A DNA stretch of 62,138 bases from Thermodesulfobacteriota bacterium (GCA_024762675.1 JANTGZ010000004.1:1-62138), one strand, 5' to 3'. Counted from the first letter of the stretch, positions 1 to 8,819 are shown. Notes: generated by a model from the letters alone, not told the origin. Numbers and translations: made by a program.

Positions 1-12
1 TATAAAGAAAGG

Positions 13-489
13 TTGAAACAGAAAATTTTAGAGATGTTTTCTGAGATTAAGGTAAATTGGCTGGAGGGCAAGAAAGAGGAGACCCGTCGAAGTATGATGA
101 AATACTTAAAATTGGTGCCGGGTGGTAACGAAATTTTAGTGCTTCGTGATGTTATTTTTACGCTTGATGAAGAAGATGCATCACAGCAAATTGTAGAGGG
201 TAAGGAAAAAGAAAGAAATAATTTTTCCGGTAAGCTTCTCTTGCAAAAGGCCCAGAGTTACCTTGACGCCGGTTATGCGGAACCGGCAATAGGTATTTTG
301 GAAGGATTGTCGCGGAAAGAGTGTGATGAAAGAGCATTTTACAGAGAAAAAATTGGTGACATCCGACTGCGTCAAAAAAATCTACAAAGTGCCCTCTGGC
401 ACTATAGAAAGGTTTTTACTGATGATATGCTTATGCAAAAAATGCAAGAAAAAATTGTTCAATTAAAACTTGATTCGGTGGGAAAATAA
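13..489 (+). CDS. TPR-like helical protein, possibly 5' partial
   Basis: A 158-residue soluble helical protein. Its second half reads like degenerate TPR helices (alternating Ala/Leu/Tyr, for example the segment around SYLDAGYAEPAIGIL). The TTG start at 13 has a purine-rich stretch just upstream (AAAGAAAGG), but the frame stays open to the window edge, so the true start may lie outside. It ends 12 nt before the next gene, on the same strand, which suggests co-transcription with the TPR-glycosyltransferase. I do not recognise a specific family. TPR scaffolds beside such glycosyltransferase-like proteins are common in flagellin or surface glycosylation loci, but that role is inference. Confidence 0.6.
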   Translation: MKQKILEMFSEIKVNWLEGKKEETRRSMMKYLKLVPGGNEILVLRDVIFTLDEEDASQQIVEGKEKERNNFSGKLLLQKAQSYLDAGYAEPAIGILEGLSRKECDERAFYREKIGDIRLRQKNLQSALWHYRKVFTDDMLMQKMQEKIVQLKLDSVGK

Positions 490-501
490 GTTGGCAATAA
501 T

Positions 502-2040
502 ATGAGCTGGCCTCAATTTCGTTTTATACTTTTAATGCCGGGTAAAGGTGATTTACCAGCCTCTGAAATATCTCTTTTTGTGTCGCTGCAACAGGAAAAA
601 AAATGGGCCGAAGCTGTAAAGTTTTATGAATCCATTTTGTCGCGCCGAAGTGATTATTTACCGGCTTTAAATGCTTTGGCTAAAGTCGCTTTTGAAAATA
701 GAGATTATGAGGCCTCCTTTCAGTTGCTGGCAAGGATCTTGAAGAGACACCCCTTGAATCCGCACTGGTTGAATAATCTGGCCGTAGTCATGGCAGCACG
801 AGGGGATGTTGCAGGAGCCGAAACGATCTTTCGTAAAGCTTTGACTCTGGATTCTGAAAATGTCGAAGTGCTCTACAATGTTGGTTGCTTATTGGTTTGT
901 CAGGAAAAGCCGGGGGCGGCTTTGGAGGTGTGGCGGAGATGCCTTGAAAAACAACCACTGCATCGGCCGACAATTTTTGGTTTAAGCCGAATCTGCAAGG
1001 AGTTGGGTCTGGTCGTAGAGGCCACTCTTTATTGCCGTCAGCTTGTTGAAATGGTTCCTGATGAGGCCGAGTATCTTCAGAATCTCGGGCTCATGCTTTT
1101 AAAGCAGGGTGTGCTTGTTGAAGGGTTCAAGCTCTATGAGGCCCGTTGGCGGGCCAATAAGCTGTTTACGCTGCCGCAGGAACATCTTTGGAGTGGTGAC
1201 AAATCTCTTCTTAAGGGTAAAACTATCTTGTTTTGGGCCGAGCAAGGGCTGGGGGATACTCTCCAGTTTGCTCGCTATTTATCTATGTTACATGCTCTTG
1301 CCCGAAATGTTGTGGTAGCGGTTCCGGATTCTTTGATTAATCTGATGCAGACCAGTTTTCCTGCAATTGAAGTGGTCTCTACGAGGGATCTGAAGAGTCT
1401 TGAATATGATTACCATGCGCCGCTTTTGAGCCTGCCCCACCTTTTTGAAAGTTCGCTGGCAGATATTCCTGATCGAGTGCCCTATTTGCAGGTCGAGCAA
1501 TCCCGGTTGAAAAATTGGCGTGAAAAATTTGGCAGTTCGGAAAACATTCGGGTTGGCCTGGTCTGGGGTGGTAATCCGGCGCATCAGAACGACGCGCATC
1601 GGTCGATGCCTTTGTCTCTGTTTGCACCACTTTTAAACATCAAGGGGGTTTCCTGGTATTCTCTGCAAAAAGGCAAACAGGAGAAAGAACTGCAGAGTTT
1701 TTTGGATACCTCAAATGGGGTTGCTTTGGAAAATCTTGCCCCTGAGTTAGGGAGTTTTGAAGATACAGCTGCTGTGATTAACCTTCTTGATCTGGTGATT
1801 TCAGTCGATACTTCAGTGGTTCATCTGTCCGGGGCATTGGCTCGGCCGACGTGGTTGTTGTTGCCGTTTGACGCAGATTGGCGCTGGCTGCTTGAGCGTG
1901 AAGATTCGCCTTGGTATCCGACGATGCGACTTTTTCGGCAGCCAACTCCCGGAGACTGGGAGTCGGTTGTTGCGGCAGTCCGGGGGAGGTTGGAGGAAAT
2001 TATTCAGGGGAAAGACGACCTCATAAATAATGATAGTTGA
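502..2040 (+). CDS. TPR protein with C-terminal glycosyltransferase-9-like domain
   Basis: A 512-residue protein. Residues about 20-230 form several TPR units (NPHWLNNLAVVMAARGD, NVEVLYNVGCLLV, EAEYLQNLGLMLLKQG). The C-terminal half (about 240-500) resembles the heptosyltransferase/GT9-like fold that often follows TPRs: IRVGLVWGGNP, then a late acidic stretch with LLDLVISVDTSVVHLSGAL, the usual nucleotide-sugar end of this fold. No signal peptide is seen, so it is probably cytoplasmic. It may glycosylate flagellin or a surface protein, given that TPR-GT proteins of this layout frequently sit in motility loci; the acceptor is unknown. The ATG at 502 has only a weak ribosome site (AAGTTGG). Confidence 0.75.
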   Translation: MSWPQFRFILLMPGKGDLPASEISLFVSLQQEKKWAEAVKFYESILSRRSDYLPALNALAKVAFENRDYEASFQLLARILKRHPLNPHWLNNLAVVMAARGDVAGAETIFRKALTLDSENVEVLYNVGCLLVCQEKPGAALEVWRRCLEKQPLHRPTIFGLSRICKELGLVVEATLYCRQLVEMVPDEAEYLQNLGLMLLKQGVLVEGFKLYEARWRANKLFTLPQEHLWSGDKSLLKGKTILFWAEQGLGDTLQFARYLSMLHALARNVVVAVPDSLINLMQTSFPAIEVVSTRDLKSLEYDYHAPLLSLPHLFESSLADIPDRVPYLQVEQSRLKNWREKFGSSENIRVGLVWGGNPAHQNDAHRSMPLSLFAPLLNIKGVSWYSLQKGKQEKELQSFLDTSNGVALENLAPELGSFEDTAAVINLLDLVISVDTSVVHLSGALARPTWLLLPFDADWRWLLEREDSPWYPTMRLFRQPTPGDWESVVAAVRGRLEEIIQGKDDLINNDS

Positions 2041-2091
2041 AGGAGGTGTTGCTTAAGTGGTTTAGGCCAGACATATACGACACTTAGAGGT

Positions 2092-2586
2092 TTAGTTCGT
2101 TAAATTATCGAGAGCTTGCTTGGCATCCATATTCTGCGGTTCTATTTTCAGAACCAGATCGAAAAAATTGCGGGCTTCTTCTTTGGATTCCAGTGCTAGG
2201 CAGAGACTGCCTATCATCATCAAGGCTTCAATATCTTGCGGGCTCGATTTTATGACTTCAAGATAGTGGGGCATGGCTTCTTTCGGCTGATGTTCAATGA
2301 CGAAGATAAAATCGGCGAGGTTTTTACGGAAAGTTGTATTCTCCGGAGCTAGTCGTACTGCTTCCCGATAACAACTGCCGGCAGCTTCAAACTTTTCCAA
2401 TTTATGAGAAATGACACCTAAATCGTTATGGGCCAAGGCAAAATCAGGATAGTTCCCCAGAAAAAGTAGCAGTTGCTGTTCGGCTTCTAGCTCACGCCCT
2501 GATATCAGACAGCTTTCCAAAAGCTTATACTCTTTTTCTGCATTGTAGAGAGGATTTCGACTAATCCCGTTCTCTTTATCACTCAT
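2092..2586 (-). CDS. TPR protein
   Basis: A 164-residue protein made mostly of about three TPR units (FALAHNDLGVISHKLEKFE, then AGSCYREAVRLAPENTTF, then a unit ending in VLKIEPQN). The ATG at 2586 is preceded by GGAGAGATC, a good ribosome site. It converges on the TPR-glycosyltransferase gene, with 51 nt between their ends. No enzymatic domain or export signal is visible, so a protein-protein scaffold is the safe description. It probably belongs to the same locus as the two upstream TPR genes. Confidence 0.75.
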   Translation of the reverse strand: MSDKENGISRNPLYNAEKEYKLLESCLISGRELEAEQQLLLFLGNYPDFALAHNDLGVISHKLEKFEAAGSCYREAVRLAPENTTFRKNLADFIFVIEHQPKEAMPHYLEVIKSSPQDIEALMMIGSLCLALESKEEARNFFDLVLKIEPQNMDAKQALDNLTN

Positions 2587-2652
2587 GATCTCTCCTTGCC
2601 TGATTTGGTTTGTAAGTTTTCTTGATTTGTTGTGTTCCGGAATAGCTGCTTT

Positions 2653-3771
2653 TTAGATGCTTAGCTCTTTAAGAAAATTCAAGGTTCGGCGCAGTTGTAT
2701 GCCATCAACCATACGTTCGACATTGATATTTTTTACCACTTGTGCGGCTTCCAGAGCATACTTGTTATGGAAGTAGCGAAGCGACGGGCTAATGCTGGTA
2801 TCGGAAAGCTTTACCTCTACGATCAGCTTGGGCTCGTCGTTTTCCACCATAACAAAATCCACTTCTTTTTTTTCTTTAGTGCGTAGTGTCATCAATTCAC
2901 ATCTTATGCCCTTGCAATCCTCTGTCCAGTTCAAATGCTTCAAGAGACTTACAGCGACCAGGTTCTCCAAACGGATCCCCTCATCTCCTAAGACCATGCC
3001 GGTATCATAAAAGTAAATCTTGGGCTCTTTTAATAGGGAGCGGCCAATATTGCGATGAAACGGGGTTACCCTGAAGACAATGAAAAGAGACTCAAGAATT
3101 TCCACATATCTTTTGATGGTGTTGGGTGAGCAGTTAATATCCCTCGCCAGGGAAGACCAGGAAATTGGTGAGCCAACCCTTTGCCGCAAAAGGTCAACGG
3201 TTAGTTGGATCGCCTTGAAATCGTGGATTTTTTCAAAGTCGAGGATGTCGGTGCGAATCAAGCCATCGATGTAGAGTAGTCGCCAGCGGTTGGCATTGTC
3301 TAAGGACTCGGTAAAAAATGGTTCGGGGAAACCTCCGCGTTCCATAAGTAAATCCAGATCATTTTCAGTGGAGTCGGATATCTCCGCCAGGGAAAGGGGA
3401 TTTAATCGATGTCTGAAAAAGCGACCGGCCAGAGAATCGCCGCTCTGTCTGAAGGCGTCGAGTCTGGTACTGCCGGTTACAAGAATCTGTTGATGACGGG
3501 GTTTGGTATCGTAGATTCCCTTGAGGAAATTTTTCCAGCCTTCCATCTTGTGGAGTTCATCAAGAATCAATAGTTTTGTGTCGGGCAGCCAGGCCGCATT
3601 ACGGATGACTTCGCGGTGGGGAAAATTGTCATAATTAAGGTAAAGTGATTTTTCAAAATTATCACTTATAGCCAGGGCTAGACTGGTTTTGCCAACCTGT
3701 CTTGGGCCGGTAATAAAGACCATTTTTTCAGTCAGATCTTTAACAATGATCTCTTGTTGCGAGCGCTTCAT
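2653..3771 (-). CDS. AAA ATPase with DUF4143 domain
   Basis: A 372-residue member of the AAA_14/DUF4143 family. The Walker A is GPRQVGKTS (residues about 22-30) and the Walker B is LLILDELHKM; VTGSTRLD is the sensor-like strand. A winged-helix segment follows (SWSSLARDINCSPNTIKRY), and then the DUF4143 part with EPKIYFYDTGM and a PD-(D/E)XK-like end (KEVDFVMV...LIVEVK). The family is widespread, often in many copies per genome, and its biological role is unsettled; toxin-antitoxin-like and mobile-element-like roles have been suggested. The start is at 3771. There is no Shine-Dalgarno, and the promoter lies so close that the mRNA may be leaderless. A second family member is at 59309-60469. Confidence 0.85.
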   Translation of the reverse strand: MKRSQQEIIVKDLTEKMVFITGPRQVGKTSLALAISDNFEKSLYLNYDNFPHREVIRNAAWLPDTKLLILDELHKMEGWKNFLKGIYDTKPRHQQILVTGSTRLDAFRQSGDSLAGRFFRHRLNPLSLAEISDSTENDLDLLMERGGFPEPFFTESLDNANRWRLLYIDGLIRTDILDFEKIHDFKAIQLTVDLLRQRVGSPISWSSLARDINCSPNTIKRYVEILESLFIVFRVTPFHRNIGRSLLKEPKIYFYDTGMVLGDEGIRLENLVAVSLLKHLNWTEDCKGIRCELMTLRTKEKKEVDFVMVENDEPKLIVEVKLSDTSISPSLRYFHNKYALEAAQVVKNINVERMVDGIQLRRTLNFLKELSI

Positions 3772-3777
3772 AGCGTA

Positions 3778-3836
3778 GTTTTAGCAGTGCATTGCTAAAT
3801 AGTCAAGACCATTTAGCAATGCACTGCTAAATGGTC
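3778..3836 (-). promoter_or_regulatory. Promoter with two palindromic operators for the DUF4143 ATPase
   Basis: Read on the minus strand, TTGACT (3801-3806) and TAAAAC (3778-3783) are 17 nt apart. A palindrome with TTTAGCA and TGCTAAA arms and a 6-nt centre fills the spacer (3779-3799 on the plus strand). A second palindrome with 12-bp arms (GACCATTTAGCA / TGCTAAATGGTC) lies at 3807-3836, just upstream of -35. The two elements are also inverted copies of each other: a perfect 20-bp match between 3781-3800 and 3811-3830. This layout is expected for a repressor-controlled promoter with two operators. The -10 box ends only about 7 nt before the start codon. Confidence 0.7.
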
Positions 3837-3891
3837 TATGTCGTCGTGTCTGTTCAGAAAGCCATATTTCTTGAATTAACAAATAATTGTA

Positions 3892-3926
3892 GAATGAAAA
3901 AGGCCCGGAATATTCTTCCGGGCCTC
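3892..3926 (-). terminator. Rho-independent terminator of fchA-folD
   Basis: A 10-bp GC-rich stem (AGGCCCGGAA / TTCCGGGCCT, 3901-3925) with a short loop is followed on the minus strand by a U-rich tract. It lies 32 nt past the folD stop codon. Confidence 0.85.
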
Positions 3927-3957
3927 TCTTCTTTGCATTTTTTGAAATCTTTAAAGT

Positions 3958-4815
3958 TTATGGATTCAGCTGTTCGCAGGCGATGATTGTCTGTTTGCAA
4001 AGTACTGCGGTGGTGACGGATCCGACGCCAGCCGGAACCGGGGTGATTTTTTCGACAATCGGTTCGCAATCGGCAAAATCGACATCGCCGCAGTATTTGC
4101 CGGGGTTGTCGGGATCTTCATTGATACCGACATCGATAACAATCTGGCCGGCTTTAACGAAATCGGCTTTGACCATTTTGGCGCGGCCGACGGCGGCAAT
4201 CAGGATTTCAGCTTCCTGGCAGACTTTGTTAAGGTTTTCGGTACGGGAGTGGCAGAGAGTGACGGTGCCGTGTTCGCGTAACAGCAACATCGCAACCGGT
4301 TTGCCGACAACCAGGGAACGACCCAGGACGACGCAGCGTTTTCCCTTAATGGGAATGTTGTAGAAGTGGAGCATGTCCATACAGGCGGTCGGTGTGCAGG
4401 GAGGAAAGCCGGTAAGATCATCTGCGAAGACCTTGGCGGCACCACCTAAAGTCAGGCAATCGACATCTTTTTCGACCGGAATCAGGGCCCGGATTTTACG
4501 ATCATCAAGATGTTTCGGTAGTGGGGCAAACATCAGGATGCCGTGGACTGAAGTGTTGGCACCAACCTCGGTGACGGCTTTCTCGAAATCTGCCTGGTTG
4601 ATGTCTTCAGGGTATTCAAAAACCTCATAAGCCATACCGACGACGTCACAGGTCTTTTTTGCCCCGCCTTCATAAAAGAGATCGTCTGGGCGAGCGCCAA
4701 CCCGGATAATTCCGAGTTTGGGTATAATGTCGCGGGCTTTTAAAGCTTCTACTTTTTTCTTCAGCTCTTCTTTCATTGCGTCGGCAACCGGTTTGCCTTT
4801 TAAAATCTCAGCCAT
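3958..4815 (-). CDS. folD: Methylenetetrahydrofolate dehydrogenase (FolD), probably without cyclohydrolase activity
   Basis: A 285-residue FolD-family protein, normal length. The catalytic domain covers about residues 1-130 and the Rossmann NAD(P) domain the middle, with the GRSLVVGKP nucleotide loop and the ITPVPAGVG signature. Aligned without gaps to E. coli FolD around the active site, Tyr50 is kept (Y48 here), but the catalytic Lys54 position is Ala52 (a Lys follows at 53) and Gln98 of VQLPLP is Phe (MFAPLP). Asp121 (KDVD) is kept. In the human enzyme the equivalent Lys and Gln are needed for the cyclohydrolase step while the dehydrogenase can survive their loss. A separate cyclohydrolase-type gene lies 53 nt upstream on the same strand, so the two activities are probably split between two proteins. 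Confidence 0.9.
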   Translation of the reverse strand: MAEILKGKPVADAMKEELKKKVEALKARDIIPKLGIIRVGARPDDLFYEGGAKKTCDVVGMAYEVFEYPEDINQADFEKAVTEVGANTSVHGILMFAPLPKHLDDRKIRALIPVEKDVDCLTLGGAAKVFADDLTGFPPCTPTACMDMLHFYNIPIKGKRCVVLGRSLVVGKPVAMLLLREHGTVTLCHSRTENLNKVCQEAEILIAAVGRAKMVKADFVKAGQIVIDVGINEDPDNPGKYCGDVDFADCEPIVEKITPVPAGVGSVTTAVLCKQTIIACEQLNP

Positions 4816-4868
4816 CAGGAATTTCTCCTTAAGTATTAATTATGTTAGTGGATGATTTAGTTTCGGTT

Positions 4869-5498
4869 TTACTGTAATTTGCCTAGTACCAGTGCGAGGG
4901 TTTCGTCAGCGATCTTGCTGCCGTCGGCAAGGAGTTGATCCATCTCGGCTTTGGCGGCCTTGTTGAACTCCTGATCCTTGATGCCGTTAATGTTGATGAT
5001 GACATTCAGACTGCCGGAGATCAGGGCGGCTTTTAAGAAGACAACGCCACATGCAACATCTGAGATCGCGATCATGGTGCCGATCTCACCCATGCGCCGA
5101 TGAATCTTGATGCCTTCGTAGGAGAGGCGCATAATGTCAAGAGGCACGGAACAGGCGGTTTTGCCGCAGGCTTCCATGGTTTCAGCTTTGAGTTTTTTTT
5201 CTTCGTCAGTCTCTTTCGGCATACCGTAGGCTTTTGAGAGGGGCTCGAAAACTTCAGCATCTTTATCGACCAGGGCTTCGAGTCCAGCGATGACCTTGGC
5301 TCCTTTTTCGACAAGCTCAATGGCTTCAGCTTCAACGTCGGCATATTTCTTTTTACCAATGGTCAGATTGCCGACCATATTGGAGAGGGCCATACCGATA
5401 GCACCACCCATAGCGGCTGCACCACCACCGCCGGGAACCGGAGCCTTGGAGGCCAGAACTTCATTGAAATCTTTGCAGGATTTGTTGAGCATTGACAT
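4869..5498 (-). CDS. fchA: FchA-type methenyl-THF cyclohydrolase / formimino-THF cyclodeaminase family
   Basis: A 209-residue protein of the FTCD-C/FchA family, with the early glycine-rich segment VPGGGGAAAMGGAIG and the ending SGSLNVIININGI. Members act as methenyltetrahydrofolate cyclohydrolase in acetogens or as formiminotetrahydrofolate cyclodeaminase in histidine/purine degradation. No formiminotransferase or histidine-degradation gene is nearby. The gene lies directly upstream of a FolD lacking key cyclohydrolase residues, which favours the cyclohydrolase role in the methyl branch of C1 metabolism. The start at 5498 has GGAGAG about 7 nt upstream; a second Met two codons later is possible. 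It is first in a two-gene operon. Confidence 0.85.
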   Translation of the reverse strand: MSMLNKSCKDFNEVLASKAPVPGGGGAAAMGGAIGMALSNMVGNLTIGKKKYADVEAEAIELVEKGAKVIAGLEALVDKDAEVFEPLSKAYGMPKETDEEKKLKAETMEACGKTACSVPLDIMRLSYEGIKIHRRMGEIGTMIAISDVACGVVFLKAALISGSLNVIININGIKDQEFNKAAKAEMDQLLADGSKIADETLALVLGKLQ

Positions 5499-5655
5499 GG
5501 TGTACTCTCCTTTTTTCTATAGTTCTAAATGAACACCGCAGTTGTTTTATAGTGGCGGCGATTGTCTATTGTATTTTGACGAGCACAAAACTGGCACCGC
5601 TTACAATGGATACCCTATTTTGTCAAGTGAAAATATTCGCCAACTTGAACCTTGC

Positions 5656-6654
5656 TTAACGCAAAGAAAAGAGGGCGTAGAGGCTGAAAAGATAGATGCT
5701 GACAACCAGCAGGGAGTCAATCGGCCAGCGCCCGGCAACTCTTTTTTCTGAGGCGTAGCGGCCGGCAAAAAGATAGAGTCCGGTCATCAGGAGGCCGATT
5801 GAGGCGATCAGGCTCTGGTTTTGTGAGGCTGTAGCAAAGAGGCTTGAACGGAAAAAGAAGAGGTCGGCTACGGCGAGGATAGCAATATTGAAAATGTTGC
5901 TGCCAAAGATATTGCCGGCAGCCATGGCGAAACTACCTATGCGGACCGCACTGAAAGTGACTACAATTTCAGGCAGTGAGGTGGCAACGGCGAGCAGGCT
6001 GTTGCCGACGAAGGTGGTGCCCCAACCGGTAATCGTGGCGATATGTTCGGCACTGGCGGCCAGTGTCATTGAGGCTACAACAATGATCCCGGCATTGATT
6101 GAGAGGCTGCGTTTGAGTTTGGGAGGGACAGCTTTGTCGGGTATATCCGAATCATTAGAAGGGTCGTCAACCGGACTGTCTGAGTGTTGAAAGCTGTGGA
6201 GTTTCTGTAATCCGATAATGTAGGCAGCGGCAATTGACAGAGAAAAAATATCGACGTGAAAAATGTGCCAGAAACCTCGGCTCGCAAGTCCCATAAGGGC
6301 CAGACTAATTATGATTAAGGAGAGGTAGGCGGTAAGATGATTCTCCTCATTGAGGTTGTGGCGTTCTTGTTTGACCTGGCGGACAAAGGCAAGATCTAAA
6401 AAAGCTAGGATCGCCAGGTTGGCGGCGTTACTGCCGAAGATATTGCCCAAACCTAAGTTGGGGGCGTTACAAAAAAGGGTAGCGCTGATGGTGCTGACGA
6501 GCTCTGGCAGGGAGGTGACAAAGCCGAGCAGGATGACACCTATAAAGCCTCGGCTCATCCCGGTTACTTCGGCCAGTTGGTCAGCGGCTTTAGTTAATCT
6601 TCGACCAGAAATGAGAACCGCAAGCGCAGCTAATATAAAGGTGATCCAGATCAT
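5656..6654 (-). CDS. Calcium/sodium antiporter (CaCA family)
   Basis: An inner-membrane exchanger of about 332 residues with the two inverted alpha-repeats of the family: GFVTSLPELVSTISA with GNIFGSNAANL, and ATSLPEIVVTFSA with GNIFGSNIFNI. The acidic residues in both SLPE motifs are the cation-binding glutamates of the family. A hydrophilic cytoplasmic loop (about residues 165-190, rich in Asp/Ser/Pro) separates the halves. I chose the ATG at 6654 because the first transmembrane helix follows at once; a TTG at 6696 would add 14 residues with no family counterpart. It is probably a single-gene unit between the fchA-folD operon and rpsA, all on the minus strand. Confidence 0.9.
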   Translation of the reverse strand: MIWITFILAALAVLISGRRLTKAADQLAEVTGMSRGFIGVILLGFVTSLPELVSTISATLFCNAPNLGLGNIFGSNAANLAILAFLDLAFVRQVKQERHNLNEENHLTAYLSLIIISLALMGLASRGFWHIFHVDIFSLSIAAAYIIGLQKLHSFQHSDSPVDDPSNDSDIPDKAVPPKLKRSLSINAGIIVVASMTLAASAEHIATITGWGTTFVGNSLLAVATSLPEIVVTFSAVRIGSFAMAAGNIFGSNIFNIAILAVADLFFFRSSLFATASQNQSLIASIGLLMTGLYLFAGRYASEKRVAGRWPIDSLLVVSIYLFSLYALFSLR

Positions 6655-6706
6655 AGGTTTAATTAAATTGGCACAGGCGACATTTGTCTGCCGCAATAAG
6701 TGTTAA

Positions 6707-6746
6707 CAAAAAGCCCGGTAATTGATTTTTCGCAATTACCGGGCTC
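6707..6746 (-). terminator. Rho-independent terminator of rpsA
   Basis: A 12-bp stem (GCCCGGTAATTG at 6713-6724 with CAATTACCGGGC at 6733-6744) and 8-nt loop is followed on the minus strand by five U residues. It is 35 nt beyond the rpsA stop codon. Confidence 0.9.
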
Positions 6747-6781
6747 GTAAAAATTTCTTGCTTTACATTGAATCAGAGGAT

Positions 6782-8818
6782 CTATTCGCCATTACTCTCT
6801 TCTTTTTCTTCTTCGGCATCATTGACTTCGCTTTCGACATCCGGGCTTGTTACAGCTTCTTCAATGACTTCAACCGCTTCAACTTTTTCAGCTACCTCTT
6901 CAGTGGCTTCAACTTCTTCGGCGGCCGCTTCAGTGACTTCGACTTCGTCAACTGCAGCAATTTCCTCGGGAGTTTCGGGGTCGTCGGCTGCAACTTCACC
7001 ATCGTCGTCTTTCTGACTGTCGGTGGCTTGCTGCAAGATCTCTCCTAGTGAGACTTTTCCCTTCTGGAAGCTATCTGTGATGTACTCACCGCTCTCCATT
7101 TTCTCTTTCTCTTCGATAAAAGCCTTGATACTCAAACCGATTTTACGGTCGTCATTATTGATGTTTAAGATCTTGGCCGTTACAGCATCGCCAACCTTGA
7201 GAACATCTTCTGCTTTTTTCTCTTTGTCAGAGGTGATCTCCGATATGTGAACCAGCCCTTCAACGCCATCCTCGAGCTCTATGAAAGCACCGAAGTCTGT
7301 AACGTTGGTAACTGTTCCAGTGACATGGTCATTGGACATCAGTTTTTCACTGATATTTTTCCATGGGTCTTCATTAAGCTGCTTGATGCCTAGGGAAAAG
7401 CGCTGATTGGCGGTATCGAGATTAAGTACAACCGCTTGAATGGTATCCCCTTTTTTGTAGATTTCGCCCGGGTGTTTGAGACGTTTGCTCCAGGAGATAT
7501 CAGAGATATGAACGAGGCCGTCGATATCATTTTCGATGCCGACAAAGAGACCGAAGTCGGTGATATTCTTGATCTCACCCTCAATCTTGGTGCCGACCGG
7601 GTATTTATCGATAAGGCTGTCCCAGGGATTGGGCTCGACCTGTTTCATGCCGAGGGAGATGCGGCGTTTTTCAGGATCGATACTCAAGACCACGGCATCA
7701 ATCTCATCACCGACATTAACGATCTGGGTCGGATGCTTGATCTTTTTAGTCCAGGACATTTCGGAGACGTGAACCAGGCTTTCGATGCCCTCTTCGATCT
7801 CGACAAACGCACCGTAATCTTTAATGCTGATGACCTTGCCGGTAACCTTGGTGCCGACCGGATAGTTTTCAGCTGCTTTGGTCCAGGGGTCTTCCTTGAG
7901 CTGTTTGATGCCGAGGGAAACCCGTTGCCGTTCCTGGTCATATTTGATGATCTTAACGTCGATAGTTTCGCCGACGTTGATACGTTCGCTCGGATGGTTG
8001 ACACGGCCCCAGGAGATGTCAGTTATATGCAAAAGTCCGTCAAGGCCGCCCAGGTCAATGAATGCACCGTAGTCGGTGATGTTCTTGACAACACCTTCGA
8101 TGATGGCACCTTCCTGGAGTTTCTCAAGGAGCTGTTCCTTCATATGTTCACGAGACTCTTCCAAGACCGCCCGGCGTGAGATGACAACATTGTTACGCTT
8201 CTGGTTATGTTTAAGAATACGGAATTCGTAGCGTTCGCCAATCAGTTTGTCGAGGTTGCGGACCGGCTTGAGATCGATCTGAGAGCCGGGCAGAAAAGCT
8301 GCAACCCCGATGTCGACGGAGAGACCGCCCTTGACTTTGCTGGTGATTACACCTTCAATGGTTTCATCTTCGTCAGCAATTCGCTTGATCTCTTCCCATA
8401 CTTTCATCCGTTCAGCTTTAGTGCGTGAAAGTTGGATGTTGCCGTGTTCATCTTCGTAGCGCTCAAGAAAAACATCAACTTCGTCACCGGCAGCAATTGA
8501 GCATTCGCCATTAGCATCGCGAAACTGATTGATCGGAATATGTCCTTCTGATTTATAGCCTATGTCAATTACGACATCGTTGTCGCTGACCAAGACCACT
8601 GTTCCACTAACCAGTCCGCCGACCTTGACATCTTTGCCTTTGATACTCTCTTCAAACATGGCGGCAAAATCGTCATCAAAATCCTCTTCGCCGAAACCCT
8701 CATCTTCACCCAGATTACCCTCTTCAGGATCGTTTTCCTGGCCGAAGCTCTCTTCCATTACCGCCTCCATCGACGGGTCTTCCTGTTCATTGCTGTTGGT
8801 GATGTTGTTTTCTGTCAT
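6782..8818 (-). CDS. rpsA: 30S ribosomal protein S1 with acidic tails
   Basis: A 678-residue S1 protein that presents mRNA to the 30S subunit. Six S1 OB-fold repeats are visible, four of them with the conserved core (ITDYGAFIDL, IKDYGAFVEI, ITDFGLFVGI, VTDFGAFIEL) followed by GL(L/V)H(I/V)S-type segments and PWxxxxxxYPVGTKV linkers. It is clearly longer than E. coli S1 (557 residues). There is an acidic N-terminal extension of about 55 residues and, after the last repeat, an 80-90 residue tail almost entirely Glu/Ala/Val/Asp. The start at 8818 has a G-run 15 nt upstream with a perfect palindrome between, so leader folding may matter. No cmk or ihfB neighbour is present. Confidence 0.95.
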   Translation of the reverse strand: MTENNITNSNEQEDPSMEAVMEESFGQENDPEEGNLGEDEGFGEEDFDDDFAAMFEESIKGKDVKVGGLVSGTVVLVSDNDVVIDIGYKSEGHIPINQFRDANGECSIAAGDEVDVFLERYEDEHGNIQLSRTKAERMKVWEEIKRIADEDETIEGVITSKVKGGLSVDIGVAAFLPGSQIDLKPVRNLDKLIGERYEFRILKHNQKRNNVVISRRAVLEESREHMKEQLLEKLQEGAIIEGVVKNITDYGAFIDLGGLDGLLHITDISWGRVNHPSERINVGETIDVKIIKYDQERQRVSLGIKQLKEDPWTKAAENYPVGTKVTGKVISIKDYGAFVEIEEGIESLVHVSEMSWTKKIKHPTQIVNVGDEIDAVVLSIDPEKRRISLGMKQVEPNPWDSLIDKYPVGTKIEGEIKNITDFGLFVGIENDIDGLVHISDISWSKRLKHPGEIYKKGDTIQAVVLNLDTANQRFSLGIKQLNEDPWKNISEKLMSNDHVTGTVTNVTDFGAFIELEDGVEGLVHISEITSDKEKKAEDVLKVGDAVTAKILNINNDDRKIGLSIKAFIEEKEKMESGEYITDSFQKGKVSLGEILQQATDSQKDDDGEVAADDPETPEEIAAVDEVEVTEAAAEEVEATEEVAEKVEAVEVIEEAVTSPDVESEVNDAEEEKEESNGE

Positions 8819-8819
8819 T

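Noticed and set aside
7436-8179. Long plus-strand open frame inside rpsA
   Set aside because: It runs antisense to the conserved S1 repeats, has no ribosome site, and its length follows from the codon bias of the real gene.
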